A DNA stretch of 64,000 bases from Apoda limacodes (Eukaryota; Arthropoda; Insecta; Lepidoptera; Limacodidae): NCBI GenBank assembly GCA_946406115.1, contig OX291545.1, forward strand, positions 26,965,153-27,029,152, read 5' to 3'. Positions within the stretch are counted from its first letter, which is position 1. Each line of letters starts with the position of its first letter. Made by a program: the position numbers and the translations under genes. The notes under the pieces are model-generated. The model worked only from the letters and a program-made list of their open reading frames with translations. It had not been told where the DNA came from and did not search any database. Positions 45,179 to 57,400 of this stretch are shown here, piece by piece.

Positions 45179-47434
45179 GTAAGTTGCTTTTTTTCACATT
45201 TCCAGGAAAATATCCTGTAAATAACTTATCTTCAAAGCATCACAGTATGTTTAAAAAATAAACTTTGTAAATATGTACCCATATTTTTCTGGTTATTATT
45301 ATTTTATTTATTCTTATTTTAATATCTAGAAGCTTAATTCATACTATGTATTATATTATTTATATTCATATTAATGTAGATAAAAAATTATGAGCCTGGC
45401 ATACTTATGTGGATTATGAAATGGCATTGAATCAGGTTGAGGCTTATTAATATATCGACTGTATTCCATATCACATTCATGGTGCGTAGCATTCTGTAAT
45501 TTGGTTTCTGAATTTTTTTATAAATATTTTTTTAATCTATACTAATATTATAAATGTGAAAGTGAGTTTATTTGTTTTTCCTTCATTCACATCGCAACGG
45601 AGCGTCCGATTGAGCTAAAATTTGGCACAGGTATCGTTGAAGGAAATAGGTCCTTCTCTATATTTTTAAACGTTATCTATACCAAATTTTAGCTACTTTT
45701 AATACTGACAAACTAAAAATTTCTGCAGGTATAGCTATAATAAAATTCCACGTGGACGAACAGTCGTGCTACTACAGTCATAGCTTGCTATAGCATAATT
45801 CCTTACTATAAATTAAGAAGTTGTTTTCTACAACATCCCATGCCGGTAACAGAATTTGATGCGAGTGAAACCGCTGGCAAAAGCTTGTATTAAAAGTCAT
45901 ATATAATAATGGTATATTTTTTATCTTCAAAACTACAATAAGTATTTAGTTAACTGGTTTGTAATTTAGTAAAAACTCTTGTATCTCACGCACCAACTTA
46001 TTGGTATATAAAAGACCAATGCTATGTGAAATGGAGTATAATCGTTATAGTGTTACTGTGACTATCCGATTACAGAACCGAAAAACGATCTTAAAGAAGT
46101 GTTAGTCATACAAAAATGTGTAAATTCTACTGTTAAGATATCTTTACAGTAGAATCGCTGAAGGACCATAATGCTCAATAAGCCAAATAGTACAATCAGT
46201 CCTAAAACGGACCTGGAAAGATCGAAAATTATTTCAAATAAAATATATATAGTACAATTTGTTAAATAAAATATCAACCTTTGACCAATTACTCTAAATA
46301 GGTATGTATAACCCGGCAACTCTAATGAGTCACTTGACCCCCGTCCCTCTTCTTTGCCTCACTCGCCCGCTAATACCCGACCCGCTAATACCGTTGGCAT
46401 AGACTATTATCTAGATATAATTATTGATTTTAATAATATTTCTTGATTCACTTCCCTAAACCTTTTTGTATACTGTACTGGCGGAGCGACGTAGTTGGAA
46501 GCGGGGACGCGAGAGGCAGTAGCATTCGCCAAAAAAGTCAACCGACACTTTAATTTGGCTGGGCAGCGTTCGGGTAGCTGCGTTACGTATAAGCTTCAGT
46601 GCTGAAAAAGTCGAAGGACTGATAACGAGTACAACCGAAACATATTTTGAATTGGTCAGAGTTACACAGAGTGCTGTGGAGGAGAACCTACTGAATATAG
46701 ATTGTAAATTAGTATTCTAATTTAAATAAAACCAATCAAAAACGCAAAATCCTACAGCGAATATGAAATAGGTACAGAATTTTAATGAAAAAAAAATTCT
46801 CGATTGTAGCAGGATTTCGTGATTGAAAAAGGTTTCAAAAGCAAGCACGCTGATTACGATTGTGCGTTATGGAATATCATTGTAGGAGACCTACGTTTAG
46901 CAGTGGACTTATAATGGCCAGAATAGATTAGGTATTAGATAAATGGATTTAATGTAAAACAAATATATTTTGTGTCAGTTGTTTTATACGGTATTTTAAG
47001 CTGGGATTCAGTTATATGTATATTAGGGGATATTAAGTTTTCTCTAAGTCAAGGTTTGCGTTCTGAACTGCTAAAAAGGAGGGTAATATTTTTTGAAATG
47101 GATGTGCGGTATATAGATGTACATAAATAGAATATTGAAATTGGCCTCTATTTAGGGTATAATTCATCTAATTACTGTATCTATTGATAGCTACTTTATT
47201 TAGGTTGTTAATTGTTTATTATACGACATTTTAATCTATTCGATTAATTTAGTATTTAGCGCTTTTTGTAGTAGTATTCAATATTAACAATAATTTATTA
47301 TTATTATTATTGCGTTGGCGAATCAGAGGTAAAAACTTAGTTTACATAATTCACGACCATAATCACTCCTCCCTTACCATTGGTCCTTTTTTATTTTGTC
47401 CTGTCGCTATTAACCCTGGTGTTGTCCCTTTCAG
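45179..47434 (+). other. Lrch: Lrch intron (2.3 kb)
   Basis: GTAAGT to TGTCCCTTTCAG. It contains an inverted LINE tail (45530-45895), an unexplained GC-richer patch at about 46320-46690 and an ATT microsatellite at about 47288-47312. No other gene is seen. Confidence 0.88.
45530..45895 (-). repeat. LINE tail-type repeat, inverted
   Basis: The plus strand opens with CTATACTAATATTATAAATG, then GCAACGGAGCGTCCGATTGA and AGCTAAAATTTGGCACAGG. It ends GTGAAACCGCTGGCAAAAGC, the complement of the 5' phrase seen at 30722. Confidence 0.65.
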
Positions 47435-47509
47435 CCTCCGCATATCACCTGAAGGGAATCTTTCAAATGGAGAGGATAAGAGTAAATTATCTCAACAACA
47501 GACATACAG
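47435..47509 (+). CDS. Lrch: Lrch coding exon: small linker exon
   Basis: It is 75 nt, after CCCTTTCAG and before GTATAT. It encodes LRISPEGNLSNGEDKSKLSQ then QQTY, with split codons at both ends that match the neighbouring exons (GG+C, AG+A). The donor GTATAT is weaker than the others. The exon is accepted because it bridges the phases of its neighbours exactly and leads into the conserved YKEALRQQR segment. Confidence 0.82.
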
Positions 47510-48049
47510 GTATATTTATTCACCCCACACCATCATATACATATATACATTATGCACATTTTTTTTACTAACAATTTGTATGCCATTTTAACTCTCAATT
47601 GTTTAGTTGTATATTTATATGTCTATGTTCTATTCTAATGTAAACTTAATTTGTTGAATTATTTGTAAACTCAAAGTCTCACATAATAATGTCTTAATTA
47701 AATTTAATATTAACTTTTTACTTCTGGAAGTTTATAATTGAATGGAATAAAAAAAAATTGGGATATAAATGTATGAAATGCATGTATTAAAGATATTAAT
47801 GGGAATGATACTTAAAATTAATCAAAAAAAAAAATGACCAAAATTGTTTATCATAAAACTAATATATTTGGTTGTTAACATATTTAATGGTGTGTATTTG
47901 GTAACAGAATATTGTACTGTTTTAAATAAAACTGTTTGTTAATACATACTATCATTTGAGTATAATTAACTATAATATAAATTTAACATTGTACCACATA
48001 CTATTAAATGTCGATACAAATATCTAATACAAAGTTAAACTTTTTCCAG
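47510..48049 (+). other. Lrch: Lrch intron (0.5 kb)
   Basis: GTATAT to ACTTTTTCCAG. Very AT-rich, with nothing recognisable. Confidence 0.88.
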
Positions 48050-48728
48050 ACAATACAAAGAAGCTTTAAGACAGCAGAGACAGCAAGATATATACCGACC
48101 CCGGACCGATCAACCTTCTCCAGACCTGGACTCTCCTCAATCCCAGAACCAAAGCCCAGTTCACCAGAAATCCCCACATTCCCCCATCAATGGATATAGT
48201 AACGTATCTCCACTTTATAACCGAACCACATCTTCCAATTCTAGCATATCTACCTCATCTCCTAATACACCCCAGGTGCCAAATTCCCCACTCCTACATT
48301 CAACCCCTAGAAGGTTTCAAAATGGCAATATAGAAAAAACTGAAGAGAACAAACGGCCGGTACAAAAAGTAGTTCCTTCAAGAAATGTCAATAAAATCTA
48401 CTCAGCAGTCAATGGGAATGTAGAATATCCAAGAGTTAATGGTCAAAGCGAGACATATATAAAACCAACATCTCCTACAAAATCTCCAACGAATACCTTA
48501 GGATATAATAGTTTAGGGAAATCAAATATACCAAGGCAAGCAGTAAATGGGGGGGAGAGTGCTAAGTTACTTACAACAACAGTGTCATATTTGAAAGGTG
48601 CTGGCCCAAAGCCTACGAGCAAGATGTCGTGGAATAAGGATGTCTCTCCAGACAAGCTGAGCTTTACGATGAAGAGGGAGTTTGACAAGCAGAAAGAAGA
48701 AACAGAGTTATTGCAGCAGTTAAGATTG
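48050..48728 (+). CDS. Lrch: Lrch coding exon: large Ser/Pro/Asn-rich middle region
   Basis: At 679 nt this is the largest shared exon. It begins RQYKEALRQQRQQDIYRPR, a conserved LRCH segment. About 150 residues rich in Ser, Pro, Asn and Thr follow, with repeated SPT, SPH and TPQ phosphosite-like motifs. It ends with a charged helix MKREFDKQKEETELLQQL, which leads directly into the CH domain in LRCH proteins. The true frame is the one that starts at the acceptor. The open frame at 48008-48199 that begins upstream is a shadow in another frame. Confidence 0.96.
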
Positions 48729-49655
48729 GTGAGCATTAACTATATTGTGTCTATAAACTTAAATCCGTCCTTGGAGTACGCGACCAATATTTGGCGTCTT
48801 TACTGAAGTGTATTAGGAATGGTATACGAAAATTATGGAATCACCTTAGTGTATCAACTCCTGTGACAGTGTTTGACTTAGATTTTAGTGGGTCCCGCCT
48901 CTTGGTTGTCTTAAGTGGAATGGAAATCGGTTTCCACAATAGTTTACTTTCCATTGCCGTTCACGTAGGGTAATGGACTTAAAAGAGATTGCCATTATTA
49001 TTGGCAATCTAGTTTGTAAGAAAGCTTGGAGCTAAGAGCAAAATTTAGATGTATAAGTGATGCAGAGTGTCATGAAGACTACTCTTTCACCATTTCTTCG
49101 TTCTAAAACACCTTTGATTAGCGAAACGGATGTAGTTTTTTTTAGGTTTAAAAATAAAGTTCAAGGTTCGTTCGTTCCCCTTCCAGCGTAGGCCTTATGG
49201 GATATCCGATGCCCGCCTTGTTAAGGCCATATGCAGTTAACAATAGTTTAGTCTCCTGTTTTCCTGACCCCAGTCAGATATCTAGGACAGAGTGGTTTCG
49301 ATTTTTGACCCAAGCTCTCTGTAGCTTTGATTCATAACGGAACACAAGGATGTTTGTTTGAACGGCTCGTGTAATAAGAACTGTCTTACTAGAAACAGCG
49401 TAGACGACAGTACAGCGGTACATCGTAATGTATGAATACATGCTATCAGAGTAAAGCAGAATTACTCATTCGAATTATAGGATTACTCTTTTTGTAGTAT
49501 GTATGTCAATTAGCCTATTGACCTAGCATTGAGCAGTTCTCCCTCTGTTGGATATTAGCCAGCCTTTGGGTATTTGTCGCTTCACTGGTTAGATAGGCTG
49601 CTCAAGAAAGTAAAATTTGTATTAGAATATAATGTTAATGTAATGTTTATAACAG
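48729..49655 (+). other. Lrch: Lrch intron (0.9 kb)
   Basis: GTGAGC to TTTATAACAG. The interval 49100-49560 is less AT-rich than the surrounding introns but shows no coding frame or known repeat. Confidence 0.9.
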
Positions 49656-49793
49656 ATATTAGAGTCTCGGCTGAAGATGAGCCTGCCGGAGCAACTGGCG
49701 CCGGTTCTCGCGGACGGCGTGGTGCTGTGTCACCTCGCAAATCACGTGCGTCCGCGATCCGTCGCCTCAGTGCATGTGCCTTCGCCCGCACAG
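49656..49793 (+). CDS. Lrch: Lrch coding exon: first half of the calponin-homology domain
   Basis: It follows TTATAACAG and ends GCACAG before GTAATA, phase 0 at both ends. It encodes ILESRLKMSLPEQLAPVL, ADGVVLCHLANHVRPRS and VASVHVPSPAQ, the DGVVLC.LANHVRP signature of the LRCH-type CH domain. Antisense and shifted open frames here (49574-49861, 49582-49806) are shadows of this GC-rich exon. Confidence 0.97.
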
Positions 49794-51476
49794 GTAATAC
49801 CACCACATCTAATTATAGCATTCCCTCTCCTGTGTACGTTACTACTATAACTAAGGAGTAACGGAATAGAAAATGATAATTCCAATTTTAAATAAAAATG
49901 ATTTACGTAAGACATTTAACAGAACATCATAAATTACATTACATCAAACATAGTAAATAGCCTCTAAAGTTGGTAGTTTTTAACAGATCGTGATATTTCC
50001 ATGTATAAAAAAATCAATAACCAAAATCGAAACAAATCATGATAAATTTAATACATTTCTTGTACGTCGAGGTAAAGTTAGCACAAAATAGGATATTTCC
50101 ATCATTGATATACAAAAAACCCATTTCTATCAATAAAGAACGTTTGCCTTATTGGTCTAAATCGTGGGGTGTCAAAGCCGTAAAAAGAGTACATTACTAA
50201 AAATATTTAAAAGTATTGAAAATATAAGTATTTGTCATATTTTAATTACTTTATAAATAGAAAATGTCAGAATATAAAATGATATTTCAATACTTGACTT
50301 TTTCCAAACATGATAATTCCAAATTTATCAAAACATGATATTTCCATTTTATAAAACAAAAATAACTACATATTTGAAAAAAAAAACATGAATATTAAGA
50401 TTTTGCAATCATTGTTTATTAGCACTCGTATTTTTTTAAATTTTACAAAGGTGAAAAAGTTACAGGTTTTTGAGCTTTTGTGAAAAGTTAGACATTTTTT
50501 AATTATCATGTTTTGTAGCGTCACTCCTCAACTATAGTCTATAGTATACTAACTATACCGAGTTGCATAAAAGGTGTTAGTTTCTGCAGGGAAAAGTTTT
50601 AAGTGCTATCCGAAGTTTTATCATATATTTATTTCAACATCTACGTTGGAAGGAATACATTTTCATAATTATGATAGGAACACAAAAATTCAGGGTTAAA
50701 AAACTGATTATATAAATTTTAATCAAATGAAGGTAATTTATCTTTAGGTATTTCTATTTAATAAATCATGTTTTTTTTTATTTTTGTTCATTATTTTGAT
50801 TTTTTTATTTTTACTAGTACCTAATGTATGCGAGTTGGCAACATTAAAATAATTGTAAAAAAATGTGCTCTGTATTTGAATTCCATGCATATATATAATA
50901 TTTAGCAAATTACGAATGAATTATGGATCCTTAATAATTATTTCAGTGGTAAGGACAGTATTCTAATTCAATTCATAAGTTTTTCTTCTGCAGTACTCAG
51001 AAAAGTCAGTTTTTTCTCCCCCACTGCTGGGGCATAGGTCTTCATTCGCTTTAAAGAAGTTCGGTTACAGTGCAGTGAGGTAAATATCGCTTGCACATTT
51101 TTATCAGGCTTTGCATGTTCTGTCTGATGGACAGACAATCTGGTTAGAACAGCAGGAGGCCGGTAGGCGCGTGGGGTGTTTAAGACCGGTTTTTGAGACA
51201 AATGGGGAGGCCTAAGTTCAGCAGTGGACGTCTTCAGGCTGAGACGATGATGCAAATTACTGTGGTGTATATTTCACAGGAGTGTTCTGTAATACCTACA
51301 TAAGTACAAGCAAAGGAATCTTCATACACATAGTGTAAAGATTTATATTACTACAAGCAAACTTAACGCTAATTAGTAACTTGATACAACAATTTCATAC
51401 AAATAAGATTATTTATTTACTAATGCTTAGTCGTCATTATTCGTATCATATATTACATAAAATCTTTTTTTTGCAG
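49794..51476 (+). other. Lrch: Lrch intron (1.7 kb)
   Basis: GTAATA to TTTTTTTGCAG. It is AT-rich with one repeat (51005-51255). 49870-50990 shows nothing recognisable, apart from a recurring 'atgatatttcca' motif (49990, 50088, 50336). Confidence 0.9.
51005..51255 (+). repeat. Dispersed repeat tail ('CCACTGCTGGGGCATAGGTC')
   Basis: It contains the phrases CCCACTGCTGGGGCATAGG, GAACAGCAGGAGGCCGGTAG and TTCAGCAGTGGACGTCTTCA / GGCTGAGACGATGATG, in the order common in lepidopteran LINE or SINE tails. Related scraps occur near 13290-13325 and 46880-46920. The antisense open frame at 50968-51255 is incidental. Confidence 0.6.
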
Positions 51477-51554
51477 CCCAAGTTAACAATGGCGAGATGC
51501 AGAAGAAATGTAGACAACTTTATAGAGGCGTGTCGCAAAATTGGAGTAGAAGAG
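51477..51554 (+). CDS. Lrch: Lrch coding exon: CH domain helix
   Basis: It is 78 nt, after TTTTTTGCAG and before GTAAGC, phase 0 at both ends. It encodes PKLTMARCRRNVDNFIEACR and KIGVEE, the conserved RCR.NV.NF..ACR.. helix of the CH domain. It is the last shared exon, and the protein end depends on which terminal exon is joined (52335 or 62200). Confidence 0.97.
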
Positions 51555-52334
51555 GTAAGCAAATACTATGTTTTATTTTGCTGTTTCCCTTCTTTTAATT
51601 TTTATACATAATATTATACATGATATAGGTAATAGAAGTAAATCGTTTACTAACAAAAAGGTACTTTTCAATAAATACGCTGTAATGATTCTAGAAGATA
51701 ATTTAACTTATCAGATTATTGTTGGCCGTAAGATTTATAAATTGTTTTTAAGATGCAATTCTAGTATACAAATATTATAAAAAGGAAAGGTTTGTTTGTT
51801 GTTTGTTCCTTCTTAAATATTAAAAAAAGTTTGTCATTCTCACACTAAATGACTCGAGAAGCTGAAACAATTCGATTTAAAACGTTCACATGCACATAGC
51901 TTCTGCATTCAGGGTTGCTAAACGCTAATATATCAGGCGGTCTGTAGATAGTTAATAAAAAAAACATACAGTTTCTCTGTGCATTAATTTTCTGATGAAA
52001 CATTAGTATAGTAATTTAGTTGCCACATGTGTAGTGTGCTATATGTTATTCAATGTGAAGTCAACATGGTGCTCCATTTGTCTTTAATAGAATTTTATGG
52101 TTTATATTTTGTTATTGATTGCACTAAAATACAACAAAAAAAATTTTTTAAAGAGTGTAAAATGAAATTGAATGAATTTGACACTAAACAAAACCCTTGT
52201 TCTTTAGTGGTCATTCATTAACTTTTATACGAAAGTGTTACTTCCAAGTGTTACAGGGTCTTGTTAAGATATCCTTCAAGTGAATTGAAACTAATTAAAA
52301 TAAGAAACTAAGAGATGGGTGGCGTGTGTTGCAG
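51555..52334 (+). other. Lrch: Lrch intron before the proximal terminal exon
   Basis: GTAAGC to GTGTGTTGCAG, 0.8 kb, AT-rich, nothing recognisable. Confidence 0.9.
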
Positions 52335-53039
52335 GAGCTCATCTGTTCGCCCGAAGACATCTTGTGTAACCATCCGGAGCGAGAGGGAGAGGGGAGTATC
52401 CTCCCTCTCGCTTGTACGGTCTCGGCCCTGTTCACACACGCCACGCCAAAGGATATCCAAACAGACCCTAGTTACGCAAATTTCGCGGAGGATAACGAAG
52501 ATTGCTACACTGAAGTCACGGTGACAAACGAAGAAATTTATTACCAAAGACATCTAAGAAACAGGTATATGGATGAAAAATTCGTCAATAATTTTAACAC
52601 ATATTCGGAATATGCACAGAACTACACCATAGACGAAAGCGAAGAATATAATATGAATTATGACAATAACAATACGGAATTAAATGGTCAATTCATTGCT
52701 GTGTACGAAGGTGTAAGGAATAGAGGACCGTATTATCAAACAAATAAAGTGCAATTTGTAACACCGTTTTATAAAGGAGGAAATGTATTGAAAAGTGATA
52801 ACTATGAAATATATGATACAGATGAAGTAGATTTTCCTATAGAATTGAGACAGGAGGATACGAATTTAAATAGGTATAACAGAGACAGAATGAATCTCGA
52901 TATACAAAACAATATAAACAGGGAATTGCCCGTAGAGACTGAAGAAACGAAAGAAGACGATAACAGACTGTTCTATACTTGTCTATGCCTTGGAACTTTC
53001 TTTGTTTCAACAATTTTCCTTATTATATATCCTTTGTAA
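52335..53039 (+). CDS. Lrch: Lrch alternative terminal exon A: CH end, acidic linker, tail anchor
   Basis: Joined in phase 0 to 51554, it continues ELICSPEDILCNHPEREG and PLACTVSALFTHA, which fits the last helices of the CH domain with a slightly enlarged loop. About 170 residues follow that are rich in Asn, Tyr, Asp and Glu. Then comes a charged EETKEDDNRL segment and a hydrophobic span of about 21 residues (CLCLGTFFVSTIFLIIY) that ends two residues before the TAA. This predicts a tail-anchored membrane protein with a cytosolic N-terminus. Some vertebrate LRCH isoforms also end in a membrane span (family knowledge). With this exon the protein has about 862 residues encoded in the window. Confidence 0.92.
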   Translation, partial: ELICSPEDILCNHPEREGEGSILPLACTVSALFTHATPKDIQTDPSYANFAEDNEDCYTEVTVTNEEIYYQRHLRNRYMDEKFVNNFNTYSEYAQNYTIDESEEYNMNYDNNNTELNGQFIAVYEGVRNRGPYYQTNKVQFVTPFYKGGNVLKSDNYEIYDTDEVDFPIELRQEDTNLNRYNRDRMNLDIQNNINRELPVETEETKEDDNRLFYTCLCLGTFFVSTIFLIIYPL

Positions 53040-53608
53040 TTTTATTGGCTTTTTACTGGGTATATACTAAAATTGTATAAGACATACAATCAGATCAGAC
53101 CAAAATGAAGAAATAAGATTTTATATGATTGTGTATTTATGCAATTTGAGACTTCTTTATGAAATTTTAGAGTCTACATTTTTTTTTCGTGGCTGTATAA
53201 AATATACAGGTATCTGGTGATGGATTGTATATTTTGTAATGTGTATATACCCAGTTGATAAAGAAAAATGCCTTACAATAAGACAGTGTGACTGTAAAAC
53301 TTTGATATGACATTTTGGGGCTTCTTTTTCGTGTTTGTCTTGTATTAATTGAATTTATATGTATATGGAAAAGGCTGATTAAGAGAAATTTGATTGTATT
53401 AAGAATGAGGGGCTGAATATTTTTGTTAAACCTCGTACATGTCTTGTTATATAAACTAAATAATTACTCAATTGAAATTATTGTATATAATCAAAATAAT
53501 ATAGTTAACAACAAAAGTGTTGTAGGTCGATTTAAATAACAACTTATTGTTATAGTATGATATACCGATACTTTGGGTTTTGTGCAGTTTTTTATTTTAA
53601 TTGTTATT
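53040..53608 (+). other. Lrch: Probable 3' UTR after terminal exon A
   Basis: This AT-rich sequence directly follows the stop codon. No consensus AATAAA is seen in this stretch (AATAAG at about 53278). AATAAA first occurs inside the repeat that follows, and again at 59298. The transcript end cannot be placed. Confidence 0.4.
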
Positions 53609-54030
53609 AGGGTTTCGAATCCAAAGGGTACAAAACGGGACCCTATTACTTAGACTTCGCTGTCCGTCTGTCACCAGGCTGTATCTCATGAACCGTGATA
53701 GTTTGTCAGTTGAAATTTTTATGGATGATGTATTTCTGTTGCCGCTATAACAAATAATATTAAAAAATAGAATACAATAAATATTTAAGGGGGCTCCCAT
53801 ACAACAAACGTGATTTTTTGTTTGATATTGATAAAGGCAATAGGTAGACGCTTGAAATATTCACAGAATATTTAGTTATATATTCACTTTAAAAATAAAT
53901 AATTAAATTAAAATAAAACAAATATTTAAGTGGGGCTCTCATACAACAAACGTGATTTTTTTTTTGCCGTTTTTATAGATCGTGGTACGGAACCCTTCCT
54001 GCGCGAGTCCGACTCGCACTTGGCCGGTTT
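53609..54030 (+). repeat. 'GGGTTCCGTACC' repeat, copy 3
   Basis: It starts GGGTTTCGAATCCAAAGGGT and carries the same blocks as 24441-24845. It ends GTGGTACGGAACCCTTCCTG, CGCGAGTCCGACTCGCACTT, then GGCCGGTTTTTT. Confidence 0.75.
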
Positions 54031-54069
54031 TTTTTACATTCAATTGCATCTCATTAAATTAACAAATTA

Positions 54070-54482
54070 AGGCTATGGCATAAGCATACAAAGAGACACG
54101 TTCCACGTACGATAGGCGCTGGCACGTGACCGCACGTTGAAAACCTCTATTTTCTCCGTTTTTTGTATATTAAAATAAAATATTTACTTAGAACTATGAC
54201 AAGCTAAGTCACTTGGTCATATTAAAATATATTTTATGGAATAAGAATTAAGAGAATATCACTCCTAGTTTTTCAAACAAATTTAATTAAAGCCCAAAAA
54301 TAGAGTGTCACAATACATTTATTTTCTGTTTTAATGGCAAATTATAATAATATTCGTAAATTCATTTAATTAAGGTTTGAAAACATATATTTTTTTCACG
54401 TCAAAAACTGTACTCAGGACTGTAACAAAATTAACCAAATTCTTGCAAACTTAACTCGTTTGGGTATGCCATCACCTTAAGG
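54070..54482 (+). repeat. Three-copy dispersed repeat, copy 3 (longest)
   Basis: It has the order CATACAAAGAGACACG, ACGATAGGCGCTGGCACGTG, TTAAAATATATTTTATGGAA, agagaatatcact, aattaaagcccaaaaat, tttcacgtcaaaaa, ctcaggactgtaacaaaatt, TTTGGGTATGCCATCACC. It joins the blocks seen separately at 27433-27715 and 17440-17746. Confidence 0.7.
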
Positions 54483-57400
54483 AATTTATATGAAGTTGTT
54501 AATAATTTTTTTGTGCAAAAATTTACTGCGCTATTGAATCGAACTATTTATTTTTTGTTGTTTGGTACCAAAATTTTCAAAACGTAAAACATACTAGCAC
54601 TTCGGTTTCTATCGGTCCGTCTATTTGCCTCAGAAAAAAAATTCAAACCCGTAATATAAACACCTAACCTGGCTGCACACCTGTATTTTAAAATTATATC
54701 TTAGTTAATTTTGTTTAAAATAATGAATGTTAGGAACGGGGTGTAAATTTAAGGAAAATTATTATATTCATTTCAATGTTCCACCTCGTACTTGATTGTA
54801 TATCAAATGCACAATACATTGTGATTTCTAAATGATATAAAAGCATTTAAGAATATAATAAGTCGATTTTGAAAAGCGTCTAATTTTTTTGAATCTGCTT
54901 TTCAGATAGAATATACATATAAACGCGATTTTCGAATATGCATTTAAAATCGCGACGAATTGTCTGTAATAAAAATTTAAAAAATTGTGTGTACGAGGTT
55001 TAATGATTATTAATCAAAATAGAAGTAGGTAATTTACCTTTTATTGGCGTAAGTAAATTATATATATTTATTATCTTAAGGAGATCTGAAGAATTTATTC
55101 CATTTTTACATAGATACTTGATTACGTTAAGGCATTTAAAATTTGAATATGCTCCTACCGATTAATGCATTAATTAATTAATTAGATTATGAAGATAATT
55201 TGGTTGTATTTTTTTCTTTGTGCTGCTATCTAGTGTTACGTTTTTGAACTATTTTATGTTCTATAAGATCTTGTTGTGAATGTATTCTAGAAATTTATTT
55301 GCATATTTCGATTGTTTTTCTGAGTGTTTTTGAGAGTTTAAAGTTTTTGCTTTTTAATCACAATGCAATAATTTATTTCTAAGTGGAGTTTGATAGGATA
55401 TAGATTTTTTTTTTCATAGTTTTGAGTTAAAATGGTATAAGTGATTATATAATTCCCATATTTGATCACAACACCTAAATGTGATGATATTTTCAATTCG
55501 AGTACAATGCGAAACCTCATAAAGAAATTGAAAATTGGTGCACAATTTTATTGATTGCGTAGTTATCAAAGGTAAGTTTATGTGCGATTATTCTTTATAA
55601 TACGTTTAATCTCTTAGAAATAAAAAAAAGTGTATGCCTTATTCAAAATTTCCATATCGTTATTGTATTATTAATGCAAAATTATTGTTAGCGCATGTGT
55701 CGGTGTTAGTGTAGGCCGTTTTCAAATATTCCACCTAGACAGATATGTCTACAACTACTAATACAAATTACATATTGGTTTCGTATAAAAAAAAAGGGAT
55801 TTGAGTTAAAATCCGTCCGTCTGTCACTGTCACAAGCATTAATTCAACCGCTTAGCATAGGCCACAGTGGGAACCTAGCATATGAACACATGTGCGACAG
55901 TGTAGCCTTCGCCTAAGATCTATGGAATTGAAATATTACTGATTGTACATCATATAGAAGCCACACACATGACAATATTAATCTCTTAAAAATAACGTGC
56001 AAAGAAAATTACGGGGAGTTAAAATGATTTTTTTATACTATCACTTACATTCTTACTCGGTTGACTTTTTTCTGTATTCTACGTCATTGTTTCGTTTTAT
56101 TCTATATTATAAAAATCTATAAATTAATACATTGATACGAAACCACTTGACATGAATTAAGTGAAACGCTTTTGTGTAACAATTCATAATAAAAAGCTTC
56201 CGACTCAAAAAGTGATAAATTCGAAAGAATGATACAGGAAATCAAATTGACACAACTTTTTTTGTGATCATCTTAACTATTTCAACGCCATCTTTCAGAA
56301 ATATTGATGCTTCATACCAAAGATAAGCAAATATAGGTATGTATTGTGACTTATTTTCAAAATATGGCATTACTAGGAGGTTTTCTGGTACTTTCATTTT
56401 AAGTTTAATTGCAGGCAATTTCATCGTTCAGTACTCATAACTATTTTTCCAGTATTTGAAAACGGCCATGGAAGTAGAGTGTATTTATATAAAGATAGAC
56501 TGTATCACGAGGCTTTTTAAAATACTTATTGGATATACGAATATAAAAGACAATTTTATAAGATTTTTGAAATATATGTTACAAAATGAAGCCAAGTAGT
56601 TATTTAGGAATAACGCCAAGGAATTCAGTATCACAAAATGTACAAAAACAATATTAAGATTATAAGCTATATGTATATAATATTTAAAGTAGGAACATAC
56701 AACTTGGTGCAAACTTCATGGCAGTATGCCTTGTATTTTTAAACCTGATTGTATTGAATCAGCATTGAAAAAGTGAAGTTTAACTGATGTGTAAACTTCA
56801 TTACAAAGCAATTACTTTTTCAACGTTGATCCAATCCAATCGGGTTTGAAAGTACACAACCAGCTTCCATAAAGTTTGCATCGAACTATAACAAATTCTA
56901 TAGTCAGAGGCCATGTATTATGCATGTAACAAATATTTTTTAAGCCACGACTCTTAATCTAAACTTCTTTATTTCTGTAAAGCTTGTGATTTTCCTGACT
57001 CTGTCAATAATTCCAAACAAATAGACTGATTTTAACTCATTAATGACGTATTTGGTGTTTTGTCTGTTATATGTATAAATATTCCAAAAATGCTGCCAAC
57101 GAAAAATATTTTTAATCATTCCAAAGATGCTTCATATTTCATACGAGTTCTGTAAGCTTATATTATGATTATCATAATTTCATATTTTTAACTTAAATTT
57201 TCCATACTTCAAAATATTCACTAGTTCATTTTACAATTACACTTCGAGCAATAACAGCTGGTGCGTACATTGCTCCATAGGTATATGACTGGTAAGGTAG
57301 AGTAAAACTACTGGCTTTGGCCAAAATTCCGCCACAAAATACTCCGGGAATGTTGCCCTAGGCTACAATTACTGGCCGGTTGAATTGACAAAAGGATTCG

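Noticed and set aside
48443..48736. 97-codon minus-strand open frame
   Set aside because: Antisense to the large Lrch exon; no independent evidence.
49574..49861. Open frames on both strands with Arg/Ala-rich products
   Set aside because: Shifted or antisense readings of the CH-domain exon 49656-49793.
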